Notes: generated from the letters alone by a model not told the origin. DNA of 64,000 nucleotides from Paraherbaspirillum soli (GCF_042654985.1 NZ_JBHSMT010000023.1:62001-126000), one strand, 5' to 3'. Counted from the first letter of the stretch, positions 17,871 to 26,080 are shown. Translations and numbers: made by a program.

Positions 17871-18092
17871 ATGATATTTAGCTACAGTACAGAATTCGCG
17901 AAAGGGAAAAGTAAATTATTTCTTTGGACTGGATTTTTGATTTCCTGCATATTTTCCATTTCTGGTCTGCTTTTGATTGTAGGCATACCAGCGACAAAAT
18001 GTGGGGCGATCTCAGGGTTTCCTATGATGGCATTGTTTGGTTATATAGGGATTTTTTATTTGAAATGTATTAGGGGAAAAATGACATCTTAG
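17871..18092 (+). CDS. Small hypothetical membrane protein
   Basis: 73 residues with two membrane segments, about 17-38 (FLWTGFLISCIFSISGLLLIVG) and 48-64 (FPMMALFGYIGIFYLKC). It starts and ends with charged residues (FAKGKSK, RGKMTS). It lies in the same AT-rich island and orientation as the 17527 ORF and 80 bp before the truncated ABC exporter. The function is unknown. Gene-like features are the amphipathic ends and the length; a ribosome site is weak (TGGATG). Confidence 0.4.
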   Translation: MIFSYSTEFAKGKSKLFLWTGFLISCIFSISGLLLIVGIPATKCGAISGFPMMALFGYIGIFYLKCIRGKMTS

Positions 18093-18173
18093 AAAACACC
18101 AATAAAATTTTTGGCGCAAAATTTCCAATAAAATATTTCTTATTTGTTAAATTTATAAATAAAATCAACCAAT

Positions 18174-18941
18174 CTAGCCGATATCGTATTGCATGAGCCG
18201 GAGGCGACCTATGGCCGGACCGCAAGCCAAGACGAACCATCATTGCCGCCTATCCTCGAAGTACGCAATCTGCACTTTCGCTATGGCGAACAGGAGTCCA
18301 AGGTGCTCGATGACGTCTCGTTCAAGATCAAGGCCGGCGAATCGGTTGCCATCGTCGGGCCGTCGGGCGGCGGCAAGAACACGCTGATCAACATTTTGCT
18401 GGGGGTATTGGCGCCGACCGAGGGCCAGGTGCTGATCGGCGAACAGAGCGTCCATCGTGTCGGCCTGGACACGCTGCGGCAGATGGTCGGCACCGTGTTG
18501 CAGGACGACGTGCTGTTTGCCGGTTCGATTGCCGACAACATCAGCTTTTTCGATCCACTCGCCGATCATGCCTGGATCAACCAATGCGCCAGCTTGGCCG
18601 CGATTCATAAAGATGTGGCCGCCATGCCTATGGGTTACAACACCTTGGTCGGCGACATGGGCACGATCCTGTCCGGCGGACAAAAGCAGCGCGTTCTATT
18701 GGCCAGGGCGTTGTATAAGCGACCCAAGATTCTGTTTCTCGACGAAGCCACCAGCCATCTGGATATTGAGCGCGAACATGCGGTCAATGCGGCGATCCGG
18801 TCGTTGAACATGACCAAGGTGATCGTCGCGCACCGCCCTGAGACGATCAATTCTGCCGACCGTGCCATCGTGCTGGCAGGCGGCAAGGTGATCCAGGACG
18901 TGATGATTCCTAAATCCGCACCGCAAGCGATAGTCGCCTAG
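18174..18941 (+). pseudogene. Remnant of a peptidase-type (RaxB/CvaB-like) ABC exporter, ATPase domain only
   Basis: The frame LADIVLHEPEA...ILEVRNLHFRYGE enters at the 3' edge of the AT-rich island and runs to the stop at 18941. It corresponds to the last third of a C39-peptidase bacteriocin/RTX-type exporter. The peptidase and six-helix membrane domains, normally about 450 residues, are absent. The ATPase keeps the Q-loop (VLQDD), the signature LSGGQKQR, Walker B ILFLDEATSHLD and the H-loop (VAHRP). Walker A reads GPSGGGKNT, with Asn (18378-18380) where Ser/Thr must bind Mg-ATP. The in-frame TTG at 18189 gives a possible 250-residue product. Truncation plus the altered P-loop argue for a dead gene. 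Confidence 0.75.
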
Positions 18942-19043
18942 TCGACTTTTCAAGCTCCAGGCAAGTGCCAGCCCCGTTACTGTTGGCTGAAAAAGACATT
19001 CTTTGAAGAAATGTTAAGTTTTCCTGGTTTGCAATTGCTAATT

Positions 19044-19061
19044 GCAATCATTCTCAATATC
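19044..19061 (+). promoter_or_regulatory. Candidate Fur box
   Basis: Read on the minus strand, the site is GATATT-GAGAAT-GATTGC, three consecutive NATWAT-like hexamers as in Fur boxes. It lies 120 bp before the start of the heme-peroxidase gene that opens a five-gene operon. The match is by eye and imperfect in the third hexamer. Confidence 0.45.
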
Positions 19062-19181
19062 ATTCGTATCTTCTTATTTCCAATTAAGAATGTGCTAGGG
19101 AACCTCGCCTCAATCAGGCCGATTTCACCTTACGCCCCACCTAAAAAAACCCGTTTCACCCTAAAACTAAAAATAACGCAC

Positions 19182-20408
19182 ATGTTTCAAAATAGCGCTT
19201 CCCGCCGTGCTCCTCTGCAATCGGCGATGTATTGGTCCATGACTTTGGCGAGCGCATTGCTGCTCAGCGCCTGTGGCGGTGGTGGTGGCGGCGGCAGTGA
19301 TGGCAGCACCGCGACTTCCCCGGCCCCGGGTGGCGGCATCAGCCAGGTGGCCAGCCTGGGTAAAAAGATTTTCAGCGACCAAAGCCTATCCGCCTCCGGC
19401 CAACAATCCTGCGCCAGCTGCCACAATCCCGACAACGCCCACGCCCAGAGCAACGATCTGTCGGTGCAGTTGGGCGGCGCGAACCTGGATGTCAAAGGTT
19501 TCCGTGCGGTGCCTTCATTGCGCTACCTGAATTTGACGCCCTCCTTCTTCTTTGACAAGGATGGCACGCCGACCGGCGGCTTCAATCACGACGGCCGGGT
19601 CAATACCCTGGCCGAGCAAGCGCAGCGGCCGTTCCTGGCGCCGCATGAAATGGCGAATGCCAGCAAGGCCGACGTGGTTGCGAAGTTGAAGCAGACCCCG
19701 TATGCGGAAGAGTTCCGAAAGGTGTTTGGCGCCGCGATCCTGGACAATGCCGACGATGCCTTCAATCGGGTGCAGCTGGCGTTGCAGCAATACCAGCTCG
19801 AAGATCCAGAGTTTCATCCGTACGACTCCAAATACGATCAATTCCTGGCCGGCAAAGTGAAACTGGACGACGGCGAGTTGCGTGGACTGGCCTTGTTCAA
19901 TAATCCGACCAAGGGCAATTGCGTCGCCTGCCACGTCAGTGCCAAGGGCGCGAACGGCTCGCCGCCGTTGTTTACCGATTTCACCTTCGACAACCTGGGC
20001 GTGCCGCGCAATCCGGAGATTGCCGCGACCGCCGATCCGGCCTATTTCGATCTCGGCCTGTGCGGTCCGGATCGCACCGATTTGAGCGACCGCAGCGACC
20101 TGTGCGGCAAGTTCAAGGTGCCGACCTTGCGCAATGTCGCCACCCGCAAAGTGTTTTTCCATAACGGTTATTTCAAGACCCTGCGCGATGCGGTGACCTT
20201 TTATGTGCGGCGCGACACCAACCCGGAAGAATGGTATCCGGCCGGCCAGAAATTCAATGACCTGCCAGAGGCCTACCGCAAGAACGTCAACGTCACCGAA
20301 GTGCCCTACAACCGCCAGCCCGGCATGGCGCCCGCGCTGTCCGCCGCCGAAGTGGACGATCTGGTGCGCTTCCTGGGCACTTTGACCGACGGCTACAAAA
20401 ACCAATAA
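19182..20408 (+). CDS. Di-heme cytochrome c peroxidase / MauG-type lipoprotein
   Basis: 408 residues. The N-terminus is a lipoprotein signal (ASALLLSAC, Cys at about residue 29) followed by a Gly-rich tether, so the protein is anchored to a membrane facing the periplasm. Two heme-c attachment sites are visible, CASCH (residues 77-81) and CVACH (247-251), plus LRNVATRKVFFHNGYF, typical of the CCP/MauG family. Family members reduce peroxide or carry out oxidative protein modification. The ATG at 19182 was chosen because the upstream in-frame ATG (19011) would bury the lipobox and the Fur box. It leads an operon with porin, FMN-binding, ApbE and membrane genes. Confidence 0.9.
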   Translation: MFQNSASRRAPLQSAMYWSMTLASALLLSACGGGGGGGSDGSTATSPAPGGGISQVASLGKKIFSDQSLSASGQQSCASCHNPDNAHAQSNDLSVQLGGANLDVKGFRAVPSLRYLNLTPSFFFDKDGTPTGGFNHDGRVNTLAEQAQRPFLAPHEMANASKADVVAKLKQTPYAEEFRKVFGAAILDNADDAFNRVQLALQQYQLEDPEFHPYDSKYDQFLAGKVKLDDGELRGLALFNNPTKGNCVACHVSAKGANGSPPLFTDFTFDNLGVPRNPEIAATADPAYFDLGLCGPDRTDLSDRSDLCGKFKVPTLRNVATRKVFFHNGYFKTLRDAVTFYVRRDTNPEEWYPAGQKFNDLPEAYRKNVNVTEVPYNRQPGMAPALSAAEVDDLVRFLGTLTDGYKNQ

Positions 20409-20432
20409 TCAACTCAGAGAGAAGACAACATC

Positions 20433-21764
20433 ATGAAAAAAAACATCATGGCCCGCGCCATCGCCATTGCCTTGATGGCGACCCCGTTGGCCGGCTTTGC
20501 CAGCGAAGCCGATCTGCTCAAGCGCCTCGACAAATTGTCGGCCGAACTGGAACAGTTGAAAGCTGAACTGGCAGCCACCAAGCAAAAAACCGACACCGTT
20601 GAAAAACGCCAGGAAGCGCTGGCGACCGCGGCCCCGGCGACTCCAGTGGCGCCGCTTGCTGCGGCCGCACCAGCTGCCCCGGCGGAAAGCGCTTCAGCCT
20701 CCATGCTGGGACCGCGCACTGTGCTGTCGAGCTATGGCGAAGTCAATTACACCCGTCCGACCAAGGACGCCAGCAAGGCGGAAGCCGATGTCGCCCGTGC
20801 GGTGATCGGGATTACCCATCGCTTCGACGACAAGACCAAAATGGTGGCCGAGTTTGAATGGGAGCATGCTGTGACCTCGGCTTCCGACAAGGGCGAAACC
20901 GAAGTCGAACAGCTCTATGTCGAGCGCGAATTCAACAACGGCTTGCGCGCCAAGGGCGGTCTGTTCCTGATCCCGGCCGGCCTGATCAATACCAATCACG
21001 AGCCGACCGCTTACTTCGGCGTGCATCGCAACTTCGTTGAAACGGCGATCATTCCATCGACCTGGCGCGAAGCCGGTCTGGGCTTATCGTCGACGCTCGA
21101 CAACGGCTTGACCTGGGATACCGGCCTGACCACCGGCTTCGATTTGACCAAGTGGGATTCCAAATCGACCGACGGCCGCGATTCGCCACTGTTCAGCATC
21201 CATCAGGAAGGCCAGCAAGCCAAGGGGCGTGACCTGAGTGTGTATGGCGCGTTGAACTGGCGCGGGGTGCCGGGCTTGCTGTTGGGCGGCTCGGTGTTTA
21301 CCGGCAAGGCCGGACATAAAACGGCCGATTTTGCGGCGCAGGATGCACGTGTCACCTTGTGGGATTTGCATGCGCGTTATACGCCTGGCAAGTGGGATTT
21401 GTCGGCAGTCTATGCCCGCGGCACCATCAGCAATACCGAAGCGTTGAACCAGACTTTTGCCGGCAATCCGACCCCGGTTCCGTCTTCGTTCTACGGCTGG
21501 TATACGCAAGCCGCTTACCAACTCTGGAAAACGTCTGACTACACTTTGACGCCGTTCGTGCGCTTCGAGAAATTCAACACCGCCAATAGTTATTCGGCGA
21601 TGCCTGCGGGGCTGGAATTTGCCACCGGACCAGCTGAAAAAGTGTGGACCACGGGTATCAATTTCAACATTGGCGAAGGCGTGGTTATCAAGGCCGATTA
21701 CCAGAAGTTCAAGGAAGACAAGACCCGCGATCGCCTCGATCTCGGACTCGGTTATTCGTTCTGA
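20433..21764 (+). CDS. Outer-membrane porin-like protein with N-terminal coiled coil
   Basis: 443 residues. Signal peptide to about residue 23 (MATPLAGFA), a coiled coil (LLKRLDKLSAELEQLKAELAATK), an Ala/Pro-rich linker, then a beta-barrel of alternating residues that ends in the C-terminal Phe (LGLGYSF) recognised by BamA. The overall plan resembles phosphate-selective OprO/OprP-like porins and related ungated channels. It lies 24 bp after the di-heme peroxidase gene and so is almost certainly co-transcribed. Its position suggests it admits the substrate of this redox operon, perhaps an iron or small-anion complex. That role is inference. Confidence 0.82.
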   Translation: MKKNIMARAIAIALMATPLAGFASEADLLKRLDKLSAELEQLKAELAATKQKTDTVEKRQEALATAAPATPVAPLAAAAPAAPAESASASMLGPRTVLSSYGEVNYTRPTKDASKAEADVARAVIGITHRFDDKTKMVAEFEWEHAVTSASDKGETEVEQLYVEREFNNGLRAKGGLFLIPAGLINTNHEPTAYFGVHRNFVETAIIPSTWREAGLGLSSTLDNGLTWDTGLTTGFDLTKWDSKSTDGRDSPLFSIHQEGQQAKGRDLSVYGALNWRGVPGLLLGGSVFTGKAGHKTADFAAQDARVTLWDLHARYTPGKWDLSAVYARGTISNTEALNQTFAGNPTPVPSSFYGWYTQAAYQLWKTSDYTLTPFVRFEKFNTANSYSAMPAGLEFATGPAEKVWTTGINFNIGEGVVIKADYQKFKEDKTRDRLDLGLGYSF

Positions 21765-21779
21765 TCGTTTTAATCGTTG

Positions 21780-22316
21780 ATGAAACCCATCCATTTGGCG
21801 ACGCTGGCCGTCGCAACCAGCACGGCTTGCAGCGCTTTCGCCACCCAGTATTTGACGGTGGAGCAAGCGCAGCAAGTCATGTTTCCCGATGCGACGGCAT
21901 TCAAGGATGCCAATCTGCAGTTGTCGGTCGAGCAAATGCGACAGGTCGAAAAACTCGCCGGCGAACCGGCGCGTTCGGCCAGCTGGCGCGTGTTTGCGGC
22001 TTACAAAGGCGAGGCTCAGCTGGGCTATGTGGTACTGGATGACGTGGTCGGCAAATTCGAGCTGATCTCGTATGCGGTGGCGCTCAATCCCGACGCCAGC
22101 ATCAAGCAGATCGAGATCCTGGCTTACCGCGAAAGCCATGGCTTTGAAATCAAAAGCCCGGCCTGGCGCAAGCAGTTTGTCGGCAAAACGGCAAGCTCCG
22201 GCCTGAGCATCGGCGACGGCATTTCCAGCATCAGCGGCGCCACCTTGTCATGCACCCATGTCACCGACGGCGTGCGGCGGATTGCCGCGATCGCCCAAGT
22301 GATGCTGAAAAAATGA
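21780..22316 (+). CDS. Periplasmic FMN-binding domain protein with ApbE flavinylation motif
   Basis: 178 residues. A Sec signal peptide (about 1-22) precedes one FMN_bind domain. The C-terminal motif GISSISGATLSCTHVTDGVRR contains SGAT (152-155), in which the Thr is the usual site of covalent FMN attachment by ApbE, as in NqrC and RnfG. It therefore acts as a one- or two-electron flavin carrier outside the cytoplasm. ATG 21780 is taken over the TTG three bases before it. Its stop overlaps the start of the apbE gene (ATGA), so substrate and modifying enzyme are translationally coupled. Confidence 0.87.
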   Translation: MKPIHLATLAVATSTACSAFATQYLTVEQAQQVMFPDATAFKDANLQLSVEQMRQVEKLAGEPARSASWRVFAAYKGEAQLGYVVLDDVVGKFELISYAVALNPDASIKQIEILAYRESHGFEIKSPAWRKQFVGKTASSGLSIGDGISSISGATLSCTHVTDGVRRIAAIAQVMLKK

Positions 22317-23170
22317 GACGCCGGGCCCAGCCTTGGCTGGGCACCCTGGTCGAAGTCACGATTGCCGATGCCGTGGGCGAGGCTGGATTGGCGCAGGGCT
22401 TCAATGCGGCGTTCGCCGCCATCGCCGAGGTGCATCGCTTGATGAGTTTTCATGATGCAGCCAGCGATGTGGCGCGCATCAATCGCGCCGCCGTGGGGAC
22501 GGCTATCGAACTGCATCCGCACACTGCCTTGGTGGTGCGCACCGCGCTGATGCTGCAGTCGGCAACGGCCGGCCTGTTCGACATTTGCTGCGCTTCCAAG
22601 CTGGTTGAATGGGGATATTTGCCCACGCAGGAAGTGGCAGTTCCGCCGTATGCGATACCGTCTTATGCGATACCCACTTACTTTCCCGGTCGTTCGGCGC
22701 TGACGATGGACGGCGCGCAATGCGTACAAAAAAACGCCCCTGCCTGGATTGATCTTGGCGGCATCGCCAAAGGTTATGCGGTCGATGTCGCCATCGCCGC
22801 GCTGCAAGCGTCGGGCATCCGCTCGGCTTGCGTGAATGCCGGCGGCGACTTGCGCGCTTACGGCGAGGCGGCTTATCCGGTGGCGATACGCAATCCGAGG
22901 TCGCCGACCGAAGTCGGTTTGAGGATGGAATTGAAAGATGCCGCGCTGGCGACTTCCGGCTGCTATTTCTCGCAAAAAAACAGGGATGGCCGCGCTTACT
23001 CGGCACTGGTCAACGGCCTCGACGGCGCCGCCATCACCGGCAGCTTCAGCGCTTCGGTGCGCGCTGCCGAGTGCATGCTGGCCGACGCCTTGACCAAGGT
23101 GGTGCTGGCCAGTGGCGATCCTTCACATACGGTATTACAACAATTTGGCGCGACTGCTTTTATAATCTGA
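22313..23170 (+). CDS. apbE: FAD:protein FMN transferase (ApbE family)
   Basis: 285 residues, shorter than the usual 320-350. It opens directly at RRAQPWLGTLVEVTI, has the nucleotide-binding GGIAKGYAVD segment, and ends with the metal-site segment SASVRAAECMLADALTKV. ApbE splits FAD and moves FMN onto Thr in S/TGAT motifs of exported proteins. Here the obvious target is the FMN-binding protein encoded immediately upstream (overlap ATGA at 22313-22316). No signal peptide or lipobox is present at this start, which is unusual for an enzyme that works in the periplasm. A short internal repeat YAIPS-YAIPT sits near residue 120. Confidence 0.9.
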   Translation: MRRRAQPWLGTLVEVTIADAVGEAGLAQGFNAAFAAIAEVHRLMSFHDAASDVARINRAAVGTAIELHPHTALVVRTALMLQSATAGLFDICCASKLVEWGYLPTQEVAVPPYAIPSYAIPTYFPGRSALTMDGAQCVQKNAPAWIDLGGIAKGYAVDVAIAALQASGIRSACVNAGGDLRAYGEAAYPVAIRNPRSPTEVGLRMELKDAALATSGCYFSQKNRDGRAYSALVNGLDGAAITGSFSASVRAAECMLADALTKVVLASGDPSHTVLQQFGATAFII

Positions 23171-23173
23171 GCG

Positions 23174-23656
23174 ATGCGCCATCTTAAAAACACCCTGCAC
23201 CGCCCCACCCTTCGTCCACAACTCAGCCGCTTCCGCCTGGAGCGCTGGCATCGTTTCTGGGTGTATGGGACGTTTGGCGGCCTGGTATTGACGGGAGCGC
23301 TGTGGCTGGTCGCGCATTATTTTCTGCGGAGCGCAGGCGAATTCGGCGAGGCGGTCAATCCGCTTGAGCCCTGGAGCATGAAGCTGCATGGCGCGGCCGC
23401 CATGGTGGCGCTGTTTTTCATCGGCAGTTTGCTGAACAGCCACATCCGGCGTGCCCACAGCGCGCGCCGCAACCGGGCTTCCGGCTGGGTCATGGTTGCG
23501 CTGCTGGCCTTGCTGACGCTCAGCGGCTATGCGCTGTATTACATTGCAAGCGAGTCCAGCCGGCCGCTGTGGTCGGCCGGCCACTGGATATTGGGATTGG
23601 TATTTCCGGCCTTGCTGGTGTTGCACATTACGCTTGGACGACGCGCTGCCGGGTAA
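23174..23656 (+). CDS. Four-helix membrane protein, cytochrome-b-like (DUF4405/PepSY-type)
   Basis: 160 residues with four membrane helices, at about 27-49, 71-90, 104-125 and 136-156. Histidines lie at or near helix ends: H26 (RWHRFW), H48, H72 (KLHGAA), H90, H137 (SAGHW) and H151 (VLHITLG). The pattern suits bis-heme b ligation as in small formate-dehydrogenase or thiosulfate-reductase gamma-like proteins. It starts 3 bp after apbE and closes the operon. The likely job is to pass quinol electrons across the inner membrane to the flavinylated carrier. Heme binding is inferred, not shown. Confidence 0.7.
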   Translation: MRHLKNTLHRPTLRPQLSRFRLERWHRFWVYGTFGGLVLTGALWLVAHYFLRSAGEFGEAVNPLEPWSMKLHGAAAMVALFFIGSLLNSHIRRAHSARRNRASGWVMVALLALLTLSGYALYYIASESSRPLWSAGHWILGLVFPALLVLHITLGRRAAG

Positions 23657-23659
23657 TCG

Positions 23660-24385
23660 TCATTCAAACTGCCGCTTGAACTCGGCAAACTGCGCGGTCA
23701 AATCATCCACGTGCCGGCGCAGACTGGCAACTTCATCTTCCAGCATCGCCACCCGGTCCTGACGGCCGCCTTGCGTCACCGCCGAACCACCGGCAAATGC
23801 CTCTGCCACGAACTGCTGTTCCAGCACGTCCTCGCCGGCCAGCAAATGGGCATAGCGCGATTCTTTGGTTCCCGGCGCTTTCGCCAGGCGCGCTACCAGC
23901 GGCGGATATTTATCGGCCAGGAATTGCAAAGCGGTTTCGACTTCCGTCACTGAGCCGAACTCGTGCAAACGGCCGGTACGGGTCCGCAACTCGCCTGCAG
24001 TCTGGATGCCGCGCAGCATCAGCGTCGTCAGCACCGCCAGCTTGTCCTGCTCCAGCACCCATTTGACCCGCATCCGATGTTCGTATTTGGCGACCCGTGC
24101 GCCGGCCTGGTTGACTTCGACCACCAGCTTGCGCTGCATCAGGCGCTGCAAGACATCCAGCACCGTCGACTCGGCAATCGCCATCACCGGATCGCGGCTG
24201 GATAGCTGATTGCAGCCATTGGTCAGGGTATTGAGCGACAGCGGGTAATTGTCCGGCGTCAGCGCTTCTTTTTCAGCCAGCACGGCCAGTACGCGGATTT
24301 CGAACTGGTCCAGGAATTGATCTTGAGTTGCGGGATTTGAAACAGTATCGTCGTTCATTGAATTGCTTCCTGCGTCCTGATTCAT
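23660..24385 (-). CDS. yceH: YceH family protein (UPF0502/DUF480)
   Basis: 241 residues with the tandem winged-helix DUF480 architecture: FEIRVLAVLAEKEALTPDNYPLSLNTLTNGCNQ (first domain) and AVLTTLMLRGIQTAGELRTRTGRLHEF (second). The C-terminal coiled coil is AMLEDEVASLRRHVDDLTAQF. The function is not established; the fold suggests DNA or protein binding. The ATG at 24385 has AAGGAA seven bases before it. It converges with the operon above, the two stops being 3 bp apart, and no terminator is seen between them. Confidence 0.88.
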   Translation of the reverse strand: MNQDAGSNSMNDDTVSNPATQDQFLDQFEIRVLAVLAEKEALTPDNYPLSLNTLTNGCNQLSSRDPVMAIAESTVLDVLQRLMQRKLVVEVNQAGARVAKYEHRMRVKWVLEQDKLAVLTTLMLRGIQTAGELRTRTGRLHEFGSVTEVETALQFLADKYPPLVARLAKAPGTKESRYAHLLAGEDVLEQQFVAEAFAGGSAVTQGGRQDRVAMLEDEVASLRRHVDDLTAQFAEFKRQFE

Positions 24386-24406
24386 TGGCTTTCCTTGATT
24401 TGCACT

Positions 24407-25156
24407 CTACTCAACCAGCTTGTTGAGTTGCTCCGGGTCGAACTTCTCCAGCTCAGGCAGCTTCTCGCACACCATGCCGGCCGCCTTCAGCACTGCCAGG
24501 ATGCGAGCGATCTGGTGCTCTTGTGCGGCCGCATTGTCGATCAGGCCGTGCAGTGCTTTGGATAAGGGATCGTCGCCATTGGGCGTCACGCCATAGGCCG
24601 CAAACATGCGGGCCGCGGCTTCATCTTTATAGTTATAGTTTTCTTTCTGGACGATACGGGCCGGATTGCCCACTGCGGTCGCTCCGGCCGGCACCGCTTT
24701 GACCACCACCGCGTTGGAGCCGACCTTGGCTCCCTCGCCGACGGTAAACCCGCCCAACACCTTGGCGCCAGCGCCAATGATCGCGCCGCGTCCCAGCGTC
24801 GGATGGCGCTTGGCGCCCTTGTTCAACGAGGTTCCGCCCAAGGTCACGCCCTGGTAAATGGTGCAGTCGTCGCCGACCTCGGCGGTCTCGCCGATCACCA
24901 CTCCAAACCCATGGTCGATGAACACGCGGCGGCCGATGGTGGCGGCGGGATGAATCTCGATCCCGGTCAATGCCCGCGCAATTTGGGAAATGAAGCGCCC
25001 CAGCCATTTCAAGCCGCTGTGCCAGCAACGGCTGGCCAAGCGATGCAGCATCACCGCATGCAGTCCCGGATAACAGGTCAACACTTCCCATTGAGTGCGG
25101 GCGGCTGGATCATGCGCCATGATGTTGGCAATGTCTTCACGAATACGGCTGAACAT
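24407..25156 (-). CDS. cysE: Serine O-acetyltransferase (EpsC/short CysE type)
   Basis: 249 residues. Makes O-acetylserine from serine and acetyl-CoA, the first step of cysteine synthesis. The N-terminal helical part (MFSRIREDIANIMAHDPAARTQWEVLTCYPGLHAV) is followed by left-handed beta-helix hexapeptide repeats. The signature GIEIHPAATIGRRVFIDHGFGVVIGETA carries the catalytic His/Asp. The C-terminal tail extends for about 70 residues past the helix, longer than in EpsC of Bacillus. It is 21 bp upstream of yceH on the same strand and probably co-transcribed. Confidence 0.93.
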   Translation of the reverse strand: MFSRIREDIANIMAHDPAARTQWEVLTCYPGLHAVMLHRLASRCWHSGLKWLGRFISQIARALTGIEIHPAATIGRRVFIDHGFGVVIGETAEVGDDCTIYQGVTLGGTSLNKGAKRHPTLGRGAIIGAGAKVLGGFTVGEGAKVGSNAVVVKAVPAGATAVGNPARIVQKENYNYKDEAAARMFAAYGVTPNGDDPLSKALHGLIDNAAAQEHQIARILAVLKAAGMVCEKLPELEKFDPEQLNKLVE

Positions 25157-25264
25157 AGGAGCTTGTATGAATGCGGAGGCGTAATGTTATTCCAATTTGC
25201 GCCAGCCGTCTTTTGGCGGGAAAGACTGGCGTCAACGTCGGAGGGGAAATAAAGGATCTGGATC

Positions 25265-25297
25265 GCCGCCTCATCGTCTTGTTGACGATGAGGCGGC
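25265..25297. terminator. Strong stem-loop after rlmB
   Basis: Perfect 14-bp stem GCCGCCTCATCGTC (25265-25278) / GACGATGAGGCGGC (25284-25297) with a five-base loop. It lacks a following T run, so it may act as a Rho-assisted terminator or RNA-stabilising hairpin for the rnr-rlmB transcript. It lies 33 bp past the rlmB stop. Confidence 0.5.
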
Positions 25298-25329
25298 CTA
25301 TCATTCAGAGGAACAACTTGGAAGCGGTA

Positions 25330-26073
25330 TCAACAACCTTTGACGATACGCTGGCGGCGGGCTTCATACAGGCAGACGCCGGAGGCGACCGACACGTTCA
25401 GGCTTTCGACCGAACCGAACATGGGCACATTGACCAGCACATCGCAGGTTTCGCGCGTCAGGCGGCGCATGCCCTCGCCTTCCGAACCCATGATCAATGC
25501 AGCCGGGCCGGAAAAATCGGCTTCATACAGATTCTTTTCGCCGTCTTCCGAGGTACCGATCAGCCAGATTTCACGTTCCTTCAGCTCGCGCAGGGTACGC
25601 GCCAGATTGGTGACGGTGATGTATGGCACGGTCTCGGCGGCGCCGCTCGCGACTTTGGCGGCGGTCGCGTTCAGGCCGACTGCACGGTCTTTGGGTGCGA
25701 TCACCGCATGCGCGCCTGCGCCGTCGGCGACCCGCAGGCAAGCGCCCAGATTATGCGGATCGGTGATGCCGTCAAGAATCAGCAATAGCGGTGGTCCGAC
25801 GATCGCATCCAGCAGCTCGTCCAGGTTGCGCGCCAGCGACAATTCGCCGGCCTTGGCCACCACGCCCTGGTGGCGGCGGGTGCCGACGATATTCGACAGG
25901 CGTTGATCATCAACCGGGATCACGCGCACGCCAACTGCTTTGGCCGCATGCAGCAACTCCTGCATGCGACGATCGACGCGGCCGGCGTCGACGTAAATCT
26001 CTTCCACCGACGATGCTTCGTGACGCAAACGGGCGGTGACGGCATGGAAGCCGAAAATCATTTTACTTTTCAT
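25330..26073 (-). CDS. rlmB: 23S rRNA (guanosine-2251-2'-O)-methyltransferase
   Basis: 247 residues, SPOUT (TrmH) superfamily. The N-terminal L30e-like substrate-binding domain (GFHAVTARLRHEASSVEEIYVD) leads into the trefoil-knot catalytic domain. The knot shows LDGITDPHNLGACLRVADGAGAHAVI, then MGSEGEGMRRL and VNVPMFGSVESLNVSVASGVCLYE, the three TrmH motifs that bind AdoMet. It modifies the peptidyl-transferase loop of 23S rRNA. It lies 7 bp downstream of rnr, the same pair as in E. coli. Confidence 0.95.
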   Translation of the reverse strand: MKSKMIFGFHAVTARLRHEASSVEEIYVDAGRVDRRMQELLHAAKAVGVRVIPVDDQRLSNIVGTRRHQGVVAKAGELSLARNLDELLDAIVGPPLLLILDGITDPHNLGACLRVADGAGAHAVIAPKDRAVGLNATAAKVASGAAETVPYITVTNLARTLRELKEREIWLIGTSEDGEKNLYEADFSGPAALIMGSEGEGMRRLTRETCDVLVNVPMFGSVESLNVSVASGVCLYEARRQRIVKGC

Positions 26074-26080
26074 GTTCTAT

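Larger units (their letters stand above)
17200..18172. other. AT-rich island, probable horizontally acquired DNA
   Basis: Base composition falls abruptly from the GC-rich surroundings to runs such as ATTTAATTAAATAAC, and returns at about 18173 where ABC-transporter coding sequence starts. It contains two small membrane ORFs (17527, 17871) and a 12-codon ORF with a ribosome site (GGAG at 17451, ATG 17457, stop 17495). No repeats mark its ends. The 5' portion, 17009-17200, has normal composition and would hold the macroglobulin promoter. Confidence 0.7.

Noticed and set aside
17009..18180. Bacteriocin precursor with a double-glycine leader near the exporter remnant
   Set aside because: No Gly-Gly leader peptide was found on either strand; only the two membrane ORFs are present.
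19011..19181. N-terminal extension of the di-heme peroxidase from ATG 19011
   Set aside because: It would put the lipobox at residue 86 and include the Fur-like site; the ATG at 19182 gives a standard lipoprotein signal.
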